Positions 1 to 10,892 of a stretch of DNA of 64,000 nucleotides are shown here, piece by piece; the first letter of the stretch is position 1, and the number at the start of each line of letters is the position of its first letter. Source of the DNA: Anastrepha obliqua (taxonomy: Eukaryota > Arthropoda > Insecta > Diptera > Tephritidae); the NCBI RefSeq assembly GCF_027943255.1, contig NC_072894.1, forward strand, positions 128,331,601 to 128,395,600, written 5' to 3'. The translations under genes and the position numbers were made by a program. The notes beneath the pieces were generated by a model. That model made no database searches. It was not told the DNA's origin and saw only the letters and a program-made list of their open reading frames with translations.

Positions 1-2
1 AA

Positions 3-221
3 GATTCTAAACCTGCTAAGCAAAAACTCATCACAGATTACATCAGAAATGCTAACCCTACAAGTATGGAACCGCCTGCATCACCATCCAGATCAGACGT
101 GTACATTTCCTCAAGTGACGAAAGTGATTTTACGCCAAATCCTACACGAATGCGCAACATGTGGGTATTGTCTGATTCTATTTCTGACGTAAATTTATTT
201 TTCGATTCTGACGTTTCTTAA
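3..221 (+). CDS. C-terminal end of an unidentified ORF, cut by the window edge
   Basis: An open frame enters from the left edge and ends at TAA 219-221. It gives about 72 residues, rich in Ser and Asp, starting DSKPAKQKLITDYIR and ending FFDSDVS. An AATAAA signal overlaps the stop (221-226), so this is probably the true 3' end of a transcription unit. The KQKLITDY stretch resembles the C-terminal tails of some pogo/jerky-type transposases, but that is only a resemblance. Given the surrounding transposon debris, a mobile-element origin is likelier than a host gene. I do not recognise the family. Confidence 0.4.
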   Translation, partial: DSKPAKQKLITDYIRNANPTSMEPPASPSRSDVYISSSDESDFTPNPTRMRNMWVLSDSISDVNLFFDSDVS

Positions 222-298
222 ATAAAGATATAATTTTCAAAAATACAATATTTTGTTTGTGCGATTTTATTTAATTATTTCAGATTCGTGCGGTCTAT

Positions 299-331
299 GG
301 AACGTATCTATAGTAATAATATGGGACTAGG
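299..331. repeat. Dispersed repeat, copy 1 (partner at 3279-3311)
   Basis: The block around the shared core ACGTATCTATAGT recurs at 3279-3311, and the neighbouring phrase TTCGTGCGG occurs beside both (near 285 and 3328). The two copies bracket the tandem repeat and the Merlin gene, so they may be ends of, or targets within, one larger element. No clean terminal repeat could be defined. Confidence 0.35.
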
Positions 332-702
332 GCCCTTTTTATGCGACTTTATTACATTATTTCAGATTTATGCGGTTCTTAGCACGGAAAAACTTTCCTT
401 TACTACCACGATATATTTGAATGGGGGCGGAGGGGGAGGGGGCGTGGCACCACCCACCACGCCCATTAGAAAGAGCAAGGTCACACCATTATAACTGTGA
501 AAGTCCCAACCTCCTAGGGTCCCTATAGAACCCCCAGGAGAAGTTTAAAAATTAGGTTTTTTCCGACCACATTTGCAGTTTGTACTGAAATACAGTTGAA
601 GAGAAGAGAATACAGCAGTCGACAACCCAGCAAGCATTTAACTTAGGTTTTATAATTCATAGCACTTATGAAAATGTTGTTTTAAAAGTTATGAGTGCCG
701 AT

Positions 703-1086
703 GGCGAAAATTTAGGCGATTTTTATTCCAAATTTTCAGCATTTGTAAAAATATTTGTTTTTGTAATATATATGTATATTTGAAAGCAAAAAAGCGCCGC
801 AGGCGAAAATTTGGACTAAAAATCGCGCGATTTTTATTCCAAATTTTCAGTATTTGTAAAAATATTTGTTTTTGTAATATATATGTATATTTGAAAGCAA
901 AAAAGCGCCGCAGGCGAAAATTTGGACTAAAAATCGCGCGATTTTTATTCCAAATTTTCAGTATTTGTAAAAATATTTGTTTTTGTAATATATATGTATA
1001 TTTGAAAGCAAAAAAGCGCCGCAGGCGAAAATGTGGACTAAAAATCGCGCGATTTTTATTCCAAATTTTCAATATTTGTGAAAGTA
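703..1086. repeat. 111-bp tandem repeat, about 3.5 copies
   Basis: Units begin with TGAAAGCAAAAAAGCGCCGC at 781, 892 and 1003, giving an exact 111-bp period. A partial, internally shortened copy precedes them (703-780) and the last is cut near 1086. Each full unit carries the perfect 18-bp palindrome AAAAATCGCGCGATTTTT (first at 818-835). Because 111 is divisible by 3, both strands stay open across the array; these readings are by-products, not genes. The array lies just 3' of the Merlin transposase. Confidence 0.9.
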
Positions 1087-1186
1087 TTTACTTTTAAATA
1101 TTGTTTCTTGAGAAACGGTGCGTGTTCTTTACTTATACCTGAAAATATAAATTTACATAAAATAAAAACAATTTTGTAAGAATTTA

Positions 1187-2179
1187 TTATATTTTATATA
1201 CATGTTTTATTGCTTCTATTAAGCTTTTGAAAGGGTCCAGTTTTTGCGACTTATTGTTGCGTCTCCACATAAACTCTACAATCACATCGGAGAAGTTGCC
1301 AGTGTTGTTGTAGTTGTCTTTGCAGAAGAATCGTTTCACAACACGCCACTGCTACTCGATCCGCTGGGTATGTGTGCCATCTTCTGCCACAAAAGGGCTG
1401 ACAGGATCGCTGTGGTTCACCTTTTGGTGAACGTACCCATACTCCGGCAGGGAGTCGTACGCTCGCCAGCAATCCGTACGAATGGTGGTGCCTTCAATCA
1501 CATGTTTTCTTATAAGCGGGATAAGAACCTCGGCGGATCTTACATTATCTGGGCACACCTCCAAACGAAGGTCTTTTTTCCCATCCTCTATCATGCCAAG
1601 TACCCAGTGTCCTTCGACTCTCTTCCCTGGAAAATATAAGATAAGTCACAGATAATGTTGTTACAAATTTTGTCCATTATTAACCAAATTACCTTTGTTG
1701 TACTTTCGTTTTCCAAATTTGCTTTCATCAATTTGCACTATTTTTCCAACGCCGCCAATTCTCCCTTGAACTACTTGATTATCTAACTGGTATATTACCA
1801 CAGCCTCCCTGCAGTAGCTATACCAGTCAGATATCGTTCGTGATGATAGTACGGTCCCATCCTTTACGAAATCTTCGCGCTGCACCGTTTCGTGAGGAGT
1901 GCGGTATGCAAAGCAAAACATTAGATAAAATATTCGCGGAAGATCTAATCGCGCGTTCTCAAACCAAGTGCCTGTGGCACGAGAGATATTTTTCTTCGAT
2001 CTGCACTGGCCGCGAGAGCACACAAAGAATCCAACTTTGTTGTTGCCCATTTTTAACCGCATTTGTGTCTTATGTACAGCACACAACATGGTTTTTCGCA
2101 AGAGCCCAGCTTCTTCCGCGAATTGAAGGCACTTTTCGTGGGTTCCTAATTCTGTAACCAGGTCTGTCAAGCTCCACAT
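1187..2179 (-). pseudogene. Merlin (IS1595/ISXO2-like) transposase, one intron and one premature stop
   Basis: DDE transposase of the eukaryotic Merlin superfamily, which moves DNA by cut and paste. The reverse strand starts at ATG 2179 (MWSLTDL). It continues through a CXXH...C-type zinc-binding segment (CAVHKTQMRLK...CSRGQCRSKK) to the catalytic block IDESKFGKRKYNKG. A GT-AG intron of 66 bp (1627-1692) joins exactly inside this block to KRVEGHWVLGM. The second exon carries DCWRAY and VNHSDP and then HTQRIE, followed by an in-frame TAG. Beyond it the frame resumes as a normal Merlin C-terminus (FMWRRNN) to TAA at 1187-1189. Apart from that stop the gene reads through, so it was inactivated fairly recently. 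I could not define the terminal inverted repeats. Confidence 0.8.
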
Positions 2180-3710
2180 TGATTAGATTTCCCTCGCGCT
2201 TATTCTTTTTCTCACACCTGCACTGGTGGAAGGTACATCGTCATCTATTAAATTATCAATGTTATTAAACTCTTTGTTTGTTAATTTATTTATATTTACC
2301 AGAATAGTTATTCATTTTGCACAAAATTGTTTTAATAAAAATATCAGCAGCCGTTTCACAGAAAAGATAAAGTAAATTTGAATCCCGTTAGGACAGTACC
2401 GTTATCGTTAGCCCAACAAACATTTAGGCAAGGTTTTAAAATTCATAAGTAAGAATAAGTATACTTTGAACATATTGAAAAAAGTGCAGAGTATCAACTC
2501 CAGATCTCTGAAAAAATTTAAAGTTGTCGTGTCTCCCTCGCGCAGGGCCGTTGACGTCCGGCGGCCTCCGGCCCAAGAACACGCTCATGATGATATAAAC
2601 CTCAATCAATAGAATTCGTCTTCCTGGTACTGCACTATAGTGGAACACAATTCTTTCTCTAACCACAGTATTATGAACTGTTGTTGTCATAATGTTTTTG
2701 TTTTTTATATTTTCTAAAATAAATAATGTAAGAATCAGTTTATTCGGGTTTATATTGTATATATCCCCTATAAATAATAAAAATAATAATATAAGAGTTA
2801 TTCCCTTTAGGCTGACTGGGTTTTTCTCATTTCGCTTTGTTCTTCTCTCTCTCATCGTTCGTTTGACAGTTCGCTCCGCACATTTATTCTGCACGGCATT
2901 ACAAACGTTTAGAAGAACATTTGTAATAATAAAATTCTAATAGAATTTGTAGTATTATTTAGTGAAAATAGCTTTAAATCAAATCTTCAATTAATAAAGA
3001 GTGTTTATAAGTGAATTCGTTACTTTTCTGTGTTTGTATTTAAGTGAAATAAGTGTCTGTAATAGGGCATTTTTTCAAGCTTATGCAAAAAAGGTGCATT
3101 TTTAACGTTAAATATTGCTATTAATTCCTAATTTTAATTTATAAAATGTAATATAAATCAAAAGGCTGATATAGTGACTACATTTGCGTGTTATAATTTT
3201 TAAATTCGGTCCACGCATTTAGACATTATAAGCAAATATATCGTGGTAGAAAAGGAAATCTCAGCCCTTAGCACTTTTGAAACGTATCTATAGTTTTACT
3301 ATAGAACTGGTAGTTTTTTTATGTTGTTTCGTGCGGAACGTATCTACCGCATAAAAACAGAATCTACTCTATACAGGAGCCTGATTTATTGAATCGTTTG
3401 ATGCTAACTCTTTCCTTAATATGTAATCAATATATTTTACACATGGTAATTGTGTACTGGGATAAGCTTTCATATGCGCCTTAATTTAGCTGTAAATTTT
3501 AGGCACCGTTATCCGCGCTTTGCTTTGTCTTTGATGCCAGCCAAATTTATGTCACAAAAGTTAGTAAAGAGCAAACAATCGTCCAGTTAGCATAACATTT
3601 ACTTTTACGTATTGATTAAAAAAGTTAGAGCTATTAAAAGGAAATAATTAAAGTGAGTATAAAAATTTAGGGAAGTACGTTTTGTATTAATTTTTGCGAC
3701 ATTTTTAGTA
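2180..3710. other. Stretch without a recognised gene
   Basis: AT-rich DNA. It contains repeat copy 2 (3279-3311), and near 2405-2450 a block resembling 628-665 (CATTTA, then AGGTTTTA, then AATTCATA), which may mark flanks of the Merlin-containing unit. A 152-codon reverse reading at 2436-2894 has no recognisable domain and was not called. Confidence 0.5.
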
Positions 3711-4720
3711 ATGGCACCAAGAGGAAAAGAGCTTTCTAATGATTTAAAAAAACTGATTATAAAATATCACAAGGAACATAAATCATTGCGAGAAATCGGT
3801 CGTTTGATATATAGGAGTTTTGCTACAGTTCAAAAGATTGTAAATAAATATAAAAGTGCAGGATGCACCACTAATAAAGAGCGCTGTGGACGTCCGCCGC
3901 TTTTAAGTCCCAGGGAAAAAAGCTTAGTCGAACGGAAAATCTGGACAAACCCCAAAATAACTGCCCTGAAATTGAAATCTGAAGTTAAAAATGAGCCTGG
4001 AAAACAATTTAGCACCCCAACTATTCGCCGGGTTTTGCATAGTGCTCGTTATCATGGGCGCAATGTCAGGAAAAAGCCCTTCGTGAGTAGTGTCAATCGG
4101 AGTAAACGGATTTCATTCGGAAAATATCATGAAAACTATGACCAAACGTTTTTTAACCAAGTCATATTTTCGGGTGAGTGTAAGTTCAGTAAGTGTGAAT
4201 CTGATGGCCGTGAAAAAGTTTGGAGAAAAGTAAACGTGGAATTGGATCCAAACAATATGACCGGCACTGTGAAGCATGGAGGGGCTCTGTGATGGTTTAG
4301 GGATGTATGGCTGCGAACGGGATTGAAAACTTGGTATTTATCGAAAATATTATGGACCGATATGGTTATTTAAATACTTTGAAAAATAATTTAAAAGAAA
4401 GCGCTATGAAATTACGCCTTGAAGGAACGTCTATCTTCCAGCAGGATAATTACCCCAAGCACACATCCAACATTGTACGAGAGTGACTGTTATACAATAT
4501 GCGAAAACAGCTGAAAACACCGCCATAGTCCCCGGATACTAACCCAATCGAACATTTATGGGAACATTTAAAGCGACAAATACGTAAACATCCGATTAGA
4601 AATAAGGAACAACTGAAGAACGTCCTTCAAGAGGAATGGAACTGAAAACTTAGTGAAATCAATGCCATTACGACTTAAAGCGATTGTAAAGTCTAATGGT
4701 TACCCTACCAAATACTAGGA
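3711..4720 (+). pseudogene. Tc1-like transposase, decayed
   Basis: The start MAPRGKELSNDLKK is followed by an N-terminal helix-turn-helix region with a GRPP linker, typical of Tc1-family transposases, then the DDE domain. In the first catalytic block the expected Asp is Gly (VIFSGECKF instead of the usual FSDE). Near 4280 a one-base shift puts the normal continuation (SVMV, then CMAANG) into another frame. Further on, FQQDN (second Asp) and NPIEHLWEHLK (DD34E third-residue region) are readable between at least four stops. The decay shows an old copy. Short related blocks lie outside it in inverted order (3549-3569 and 4776-4791, core TTACTTCTG or similar) and may be internal transposase-binding repeats. 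Confidence 0.8.
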
Positions 4721-4723
4721 TTT

Positions 4724-6190
4724 GATTTTAATTATGTTTTTGATTTCACAAATTAATAATGTGATGAACTGTATTCTTACTTCTGAGACATGCATTTTTA
4801 TAAAGTTTAATATAAAAAGCTATAATTTTGTTCCATTTTAAAATTTTGTCATTATTTAGATTAAATATGATTGTTGCATTGCATTCATGTAAATAAAACA
4901 CAATTTTGTTATAACTTAGGTTGTTTGAAGGTATCGATTGGGGGGGAAATTGAAAACGTGTCCGGTGTATACTTACTTCTGTTACTAACTGTATGTGACA
5001 TGCATACGTACAAGCAAATATAATGGGAATCACTCCACGGAAAACTCCCTTTGAATTTCCACCATAAAAAAGCAGCGACCATTCGCACTGCATTTGCTCA
5101 AAAGTGAAGTTATTTCGAAATGTCATAAAATCACAGCTAGTTTTCCCCCGTTTAATATTGCTAACTATATGTATTGATGCCAATATATTTGATGGATTCA
5201 AATAATTTGAATTATTTGATTATTCTTTATTTAGACCTAAAATTGATTCAAAACTGCAATACCATATATGGGCTCAAATGCGGTAACGGGTTAAGAGAAT
5301 ATTGACACACGCACCACAAATTGATAACTTAGCCTAAACACTTGTCACAGAGGAATACAGTATTACTCGTGTTTTAAGGATCCTAGCCCAAACTACCGAC
5401 CATTTCTTAACATTTTCTCAATGTGTACCTCGCTTGAATTTGGCTATAATTCATAATTAGATAGGGCATCTGCTGACAAATGATACAAAAGAAAAGTAAA
5501 TATTTTCTGTAGATATTGCGATATTCTATTCAACTGAATATTATCAAAAAGTGTAATATTCGTATTCTAGTATATTTTTTTTTAATCTGTATAAATATTT
5601 CCTTTTCAATGCTGCTGGGTTGCAACTTTTTCTACCTGTGAATAAAATTCGCGCTTTGTAATTTTTCTGGCATTTGTTTTTTTTACGTCAAGGACAAAAA
5701 AGTTTTTCAGATTCCTCAAAAAAAAAGATTAAACGAGATGATACTTATCTTTTGTTTTATAAAATGAAAACAACAGCCAATATTTTATTTACCCAACCCA
5801 TTCTTCGACAGCAGAATGTAAGAACTCATAATAGAAAGTATATCATTTGGTTGTTTTAACTCTACATGGCAACACGATTCAAGCCACAAACCTTTCACAT
5901 GTCCATAGCGTAGAAGGCCCGCCACAATGGGCCCGTCAAATGAGTTGAGTCGAAGGCGCCACATAGGTGCCGTACACCATGCCGGAGAAGAAGAACAATT
6001 TTGTATCGCGCGTATTTTTATCGATGGTGTTTTTTATTACTATTGTGGACAAAAAATACCAGTCTAACGGTTAGACTTGATAGAAGTGAAACCTTCCGTA
6101 AAACAAACTGAGAGAGAATGAGACGAAAGCAGCATTAGGGGCGGGATAATTATAGGTTCATTATAATATTGCTATAAAGTTCATATTTTA
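4724..6190. other. Stretch without a recognised gene
   Basis: Low-complexity AT-rich DNA. A second TACTTACTTCTGT block near 4971 echoes the one at 4776 and suggests the Tc1-like element extends this far. I see no coding signal in the rest. Confidence 0.45.
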
Positions 6191-6193
6191 TTA

Positions 6194-6532
6194 TTATTCA
6201 TCCTCAATGTTTTCAATTTCAACAAATGATACGAGTGGCTTATGATAGCTAAAATATGATACAAATGCTTTGGTTTCGATGTTATCAACATATCTTTCAA
6301 ATACCGCGTCAATTGTTGTTTTGGATCGTGTTGTCGATTCAGTACGATTGTTACACATTTTTAAATTGAATGTTGTATTGAGAAAGTCAATTGAAGGAAC
6401 CGCTGTGTCCAATGCAAAATTTACGTTAAAATCGCCACTTAAAATCATTGGAACTTTATCGTAATCTTTTCTAAGTATCCGCGATACTTCTGGTGTATAC
6501 TTTATTAAATTTTCGTGAATGAATTCCGTGAT
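6194..6532 (-). pseudogene. C-terminal fragment of a Helentron-type endonuclease domain
   Basis: The reverse-strand reading contains MILSGDFNVNF, the GDFN motif of the exonuclease-endonuclease-phosphatase fold. It is followed by NRTESTTRSKTTIDAVF and ends SYFSYHKPLVSFVEIEN. This ending is familiar from the endonuclease attached to Rep/helicase proteins of Helentron-type Helitrons in insects. Upstream in frame is NSITEFIHENLIKYTPEVSRI before coding similarity fades. Nothing of the helicase itself is present here. A related Helitron scrap occurs at 20161-20283. The family call rests on motif memory. Confidence 0.5.
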
Positions 6533-6667
6533 GCTATTTATTGATTTTTTTTCTGTCGATATTCACGACACTTTTCTGCATTATTTTTCGACATAATTGC
6601 GGTAAATATTTAAAAATGAAAATATTTACGAATATAAAAATACACACGCGGTTGCTATTATGAGCGT

Positions 6668-6782
6668 CCCCAGCAAAACCTGCGTGACCGAAACTCTAAC
6701 ACAATTACATTTTTTTGAATGTTACAAGCACATATGCACGCAGGTTTTGCTGGGGCGTGACCGAAACTCTAACACAATTACA
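6668..6782. repeat. Perfect 19-bp inverted repeat plus 27-bp direct repeat
   Basis: CCCCAGCAAAACCTGCGTG (6668-6686) is repeated as its exact reverse complement at 6737-6755. A 27-bp block beginning CGTGACCGAAACTC occurs at 6683-6709 and again at 6756-6782, immediately after each inverted arm. The result is a compact stem-loop with duplicated flanks. It is not part of any recognised gene. Confidence 0.85.
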
Positions 6783-6912
6783 CATATGCACTCGTATTTG
6801 TTTGAAAATCGACTTTTTTTTTGGTTCTCCGTCACCTTTGGAAAATGTGTAAACAGTAAGCAAACTTTATTCAAATATTTTACCTCATTTTTGCATCAGT
6901 AAAATTAAACAA

Positions 6913-7095
6913 ACGCCGTAGCCGAATGGGTTGGTGCATGACTACTATTCAGAATTCACAGAGAGAACGTCAGTTCGAATCTCGGTGAAAACACCAAAAT
7001 TAAGGAAAACTATTTTTTCTAATAGCGCTCACCCCTCAGCAGGCAATGGCAAAACACCGAGTGTATTTCTGCCATGAAAAAAAGCTCCTCATAAA
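6913..7095 (+). repeat. tRNA-derived SINE, 3'-truncated copy
   Basis: It begins CGCCGTAGCCGAATGGGTTG (A-box-like) and carries CAGTTCGAATCTC (B-box-like) about 60 bp later. It continues with the family body (TGGCAAAACACCGAGTG, then CATGAAAAAAAGCTCCTC) and stops near 7095. Complete relatives are at 18897-19229, 26602-26930 and 44955-45273. Confidence 0.8.
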
Positions 7096-7140
7096 CATAT
7101 CATAAAATAAAATAAAATAACTGTATAAAAAAATTTTTTT

Positions 7141-7216
7141 TCTTGTGATTCGAACCAAGAATTTCGGATCGGAAGCTCACATTGCTAGCCGCTCGGCTAT
7201 CGCGCCATGCTGTCGG
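7141..7216 (-). repeat. Second tRNA-like head, probably a different SINE
   Basis: Read on the minus strand it contains GATAGCCGAGCGGCTAGC (A box) and TTGGTTCGAATCAC (B box) with tRNA spacing. The 3' side does not pair with the GGCGCGA start, so it is not a working tRNA gene. It faces the neighbouring SINE tail to tail across an A/T-rich junction. Confidence 0.6.
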
Positions 7217-7336
7217 CGCTGGCCTAAAAGTTATTTAGTTCGTCGCTACGTTTATATGTAATATTCGTAGCCAAGAGTGTCGCTTTTTTCGTTTCACTTT
7301 TTCTTAAATCACTCCCAACGATTCTAAAGAAGTTTT

Positions 7337-8630
7337 CACTTCAAAAAGTAAAGTGAATTTGGTTGTAAAATGAAAAATCTTTATTTATTCTTGTAAATCA
7401 ATTTCTTCGCCTTCAAAATAATCCCCTCTCGATGAAATACACTTATGCCAACGATTTTTCCAATCCCCGAAACATGCCAAATAGTCCATTTCCGGTATAG
7501 CCATCAGCCCCTTCTTCGATTCAGCTTTTATCGACTCGAAACGCGTTCCCCGGAGTGGTCTCTTGAGTTTTGGGAATAGCCAGAAGTCAAACGGAGCCAA
7601 ATCAGGCGAATACGGTAGTTGCGGAACGATATGCGTGGAATTTTTAACGAAATGGTCACGAAGAACGAGTGCAGTGTGAGACGGTGCATTATCGTGATGG
7701 AAAAACCAAGAGTTGTTGGCCCATAATGCTGGTATTTTTAGACGAATTGCTTCACGTAAACGACGCATAACGTTCAAATAATATTCCTTATTGACAGTTT
7801 GGCCAGGTGGAAGGAATTCATAGTGCACCACACCACGAAAATCGAAAAAAACTGTCATCATGACCTTTATTTTTGAACGACTTTGACGTGCTCTTTTCGG
7901 TCTGGCCTCGCCTTTAGCACGTTATTCGCTTGATTGGTCGGTTGTTTCAGGGTCGTAAGCATAAATCCAAGTCTCATCTCCCGTAATGATGCATTTGAGC
8001 TTGTCCTGATAGTCTGAAAGCATTGTTTCACACACATCAACGCGACGACTTTTTTCCAAGAAATTGAGAGTTTTCGGTACCAAACCAGATTTGACTTTTC
8101 GTAGGCTCAAATGGTCTTTCAAAATGGTTTTCCCAGGTCCTTCTGATATTCCGATCATATCAGTAAGGCCTTTAACAGTCAACCGACGATTTTTGAGCAC
8201 TAACTCCTTCACTTTATTGACGTGTTGGTCATCTGTTGACGTCGATGGTCGTCCGGAGCGCTCCAAGTCATCAACACGTTCTCGACCCTCTTTGAAGTCT
8301 TTGTACCACTTATAAACATTTTTCTGCGACATGGTCGAATCACCAAATGCCTTCTGCAACATTCTAAATGTTTCCGCAGCCCAAATTTCATTCCGCAAAC
8401 AAAATTTGATGGCACTTCTCTGCTCAATCAAATCAGACATTGTAAAAATCGAAAGATGCACTCTTGGTCGTTTGGTAAACACAAGCGTAAATATATTACT
8501 GATAATGACATTCACATGAAAGTTGGCCCAGATGTTATTAACAGTGCTGCCAACTCATGAAAAAAATAACTAGAGCGAAATTTTAATCCCGCGAAGTTTG
8601 ACAAATAAATTCACCTTACTTTTTGCCCAC
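7337..8630 (-). mobile_element. Mariner element (about 1.3 kb), nearly complete
   Basis: Imperfect terminal inverted repeats flank the transposase. Right: AATTCACCTTACTTTTTGCC (within 8602-8629). Left: its counterpart AAAAAGTAAAGTGAATTTGG (about 7344-7363). The same right-end sequence closes the mariner fragment at 39528-40055, which confirms the boundary. Total length fits a standard mariner. Confidence 0.8.
7385..8440 (-). pseudogene. Mariner DD34D transposase, one premature stop
   Basis: Start chosen at MSDLIEQRSAIKFC (8440); a 25-residue upstream extension is unlikely. The order is paired-like HTH (N-terminal 110 residues), GRPSTS linker, then the catalytic triad: GDETW, HHDNAPSH and SPDLAPFD. 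The last two Asp are separated by 34 residues, giving DD34D. About 351 codons, normal for mariner. The only nonsense change is TAA at 7922-7924 after DQSSE; the frame resumes with RAKGEARPKRA. A 3-codon in-frame deletion after RFESI is seen by comparison with the second copy near 39.8 kb. Otherwise intact, so a young or recently lost copy. Confidence 0.88.
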
Positions 8631-8639
8631 AGTAGTATA

Positions 8640-9039
8640 TCAAATTAAATGCAGAAAATAAATGGAATTTAAATCAATTGAGTCGCTTCAAATGCACCCT
8701 TCTCTTTTTAATAATATCTTGAAAGAGTAGAGAAAAGGCAAGGCTCAACCAAGTTGTACTGAAAAATGAATGTGCGATCGCGAAGTTATCGTCGCACCCA
8801 CCGTCTACGACTACCATAAATTCTATTAAAACCATTTTTCGCTTCAATAAGCATTAATTTTGAAATATATTTCACAACCAACAAAAACCTCTTTATGCAC
8901 AACGAAATATAATATTTGCTTCCACGACAAGAACATCTGTTGGTGTTTTTTTTTTATTTGTATACCATATGCGGCAATACTTTAATTGTGGCACCACGGT
9001 AGGTTTTACATGTCGCGCCAGTCAAATGCGACAACCCGA
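8640..9039. other. Intergenic; 3' flank of the peritrophin gene
   Basis: I see no gene. On the minus strand ATTAAA (complement of 8981-8986) lies about 55 bases past the stop of the 9.0-10.3 kb gene and is its likely polyadenylation signal. Confidence 0.5.
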
Positions 9040-10333
9040 TTAGGCGCAAGCTGTGTACGATTTCTTAGTTGAGGTGCACTTCTCCGTTGCAGCATCAAAC
9101 CACATATTGTCCCCACAATACTTCTCCTCCACGGTACGACTGCTCTCACAACTTAGATAATACTGACAGCCTGGTGTCGAGCTCAATTCATAACCGTCAT
9201 CTCGACCGTCGCAACGATCTTCACCACACCGCACGCTGGTGCGCGACACACAACCCTCCTGCGTTGAATCGAAGAACGTTGTTGTGGGGCATTGACCCCA
9301 ACTAGGTGATGGATCAGGTGTGCCAACGCCCAGATCTTTGCAATAAAAATATCCGCGGCATGTTGCATCATCACTGACAAAGCGATTTCTTATCGCTAGC
9401 TTCGTATTGCCGCACACTTCATTGGGATAAGGATGTTTAGAACAATTAACATGGCTTTTGGCCACACAAGTTCCTGTATTAACGTCAAAGTATTTGCCAG
9501 AATCACACGCTTTGGCTTGCATAACGGATTTTGATTTGCTGTTGACACATTCGTAATATTCGTCGCAATTATCCTCACTCAGAAATGGCGTTGAATCAGG
9601 TACCACATCGCAGAGAGTAAATGTGGCACTACAGGAAGAGTTTTCAGGATAGTCGCACATTATGGTGGTGGAATTAAAAAGTAAATCGTCGGAACAATAC
9701 CCAGAGCTAATAGCAGTTTTACCATTGCAATTGTACCAGCCTTTGCAATTTTTGGGGTCCTGAATGTATCCATTTGATTTAGTAACACACGGCGCGGAGC
9801 AGTAGTCGTCAGAAGTACTTTTTGCACATCCCATTGTATTCCGATCGTAATACGGATAAGTAGAATCCTCGCATGCTACATTATCCACACTTTTAAAGTT
9901 CTGGCATATTATGCCAATGTTGCAATAACCCGGCTTACGTAATTTTACTCCATCTTTAAAAAGTCGGCAAATGTCATTGTCCGCGCTTAGAACCTCAACG
10001 CAATAAAAATTATCGAAGAATCCTACAAGCAGAGTTATGAGTAACGGCAATTGAAGACCTAAAATGGTATATTAGATTTGGGTTAATGATCATGCCCATA
10101 GCAAGATTTTAGTTTTAATCATTTTTTGATAGTGTTAATTGCCGTCCATCCCATGGAAAGGGTGAACTTATTGTTACTTTTTTATTTTAATTTGAGAAAG
10201 CAAAATAGTTTTGAAATATATTGCAAAAAACTGTTTCAATCAGATTACACCTATCACGGGCAACTATTTACCGTTAATATTAAACTTTATTGGCGCTGAT
10301 TGCGTTCACTTTCCCATTTCACGCACCTTTCAT
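9040..10333 (-). CDS. Peritrophin-like secreted protein with five CBM14 domains
   Basis: Chitin-binding protein expected to be secreted into the peritrophic matrix or another chitinous layer. Coding exons: 10327-10333 (ATGAAAG) and 9040-10058, with a 268-bp GT-AG phase-1 intron; 341 residues. The N-terminus MKGLQLPLLITLLVGFFDNF is a signal peptide. Five peritrophin-A (CBM14) domains follow at roughly residues 30-90, 92-145, 150-208, 215-282 and 284-339. Each has six Cys and aromatic residues in the CX(n)CX5C core (CKGWYNC, CDEYYEC, CRGYFYC, CQYYLSC). A TATA box lies 80 bases before the ATG. It is divergent from, and clearly paralogous to, the 12.8 kb gene: domain 4 shares the FVSD(D/G)ATCRGYFYC block. 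Sure of family; exact substrate layer is inferred. Confidence 0.93.
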
Positions 10334-10892
10334 TTTCCTCAGCACATTAGTGTTGTTCTCTGTCGAAATCTTCAAATCAAAAACTAAACGAGTTTCATTG
10401 AAGTCGCCTGCTTATATAGCAAGTCCTATTGAACAGATATGCGTTATAGATACATATACAGACATATAATACAAGTATAAGATGATATCTATATATGTAC
10501 GTAAGCGAGCATTTTACACCAAAGCAATACCAAAATGGTCATGGAAAAAGGGTTTCTGGAATTGATTTATTTGCTACTCAATTAATATCACTAAAATCCA
10601 TGTTTGACATTTTGTTGTATGAATTTCAGATAAGATTAAATGATAGGATAACAACACAAGCAAAGATTCTTGCTATTTTTTTTGATTTTTTCATTTAATA
10701 ATAATATTTCATATAAATAATCTAATACAGGGTTGCCCATATTCGACGGACCACCCATGTGTTTTTTGGACTCATTCCAATCGACGAGACTTGTCCGCAG
10801 GCAACAATCTTTACGTCAATTGAATCTTATACGGAAATAAATGCAAATCAATGCGGATAATTCGTTGTAAAGTGGTCCGAGCAATGTAAATT
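10334..10892. other. Divergent intergenic stretch
   Basis: Holds the promoter above. At 10730-10765 a CAGGGTTGCCCATATTCGAC block looks like a mariner-type terminus, but no partner was found. Otherwise nothing. Confidence 0.35.
10412..10419 (-). promoter_or_regulatory. TATA box of the five-domain peritrophin gene
   Basis: TATATAAG on the minus strand, inside GCTATATAAGC, 79 bases upstream of the ATG at 10333. This leaves room for a 5' leader of about 50 bases. No experimental start site is visible. Confidence 0.6.

Noticed and set aside
689..1097. ORFs on both strands across the 111-bp repeat
   Set aside because: The period is a multiple of three, so frames stay open by arithmetic; no domain or start context.
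2436..2894. 152-codon reverse ORF as a gene
   Set aside because: No recognisable domain or splice context; AT-driven composition.
6660..6902. 80-codon ORF over the inverted/direct repeats
   Set aside because: Explained by the repeat structure, with no homology signal.
7141..7216. Functional tRNA gene
   Set aside because: A and B boxes are present but the acceptor stem does not pair and no tRNA 3' end follows.
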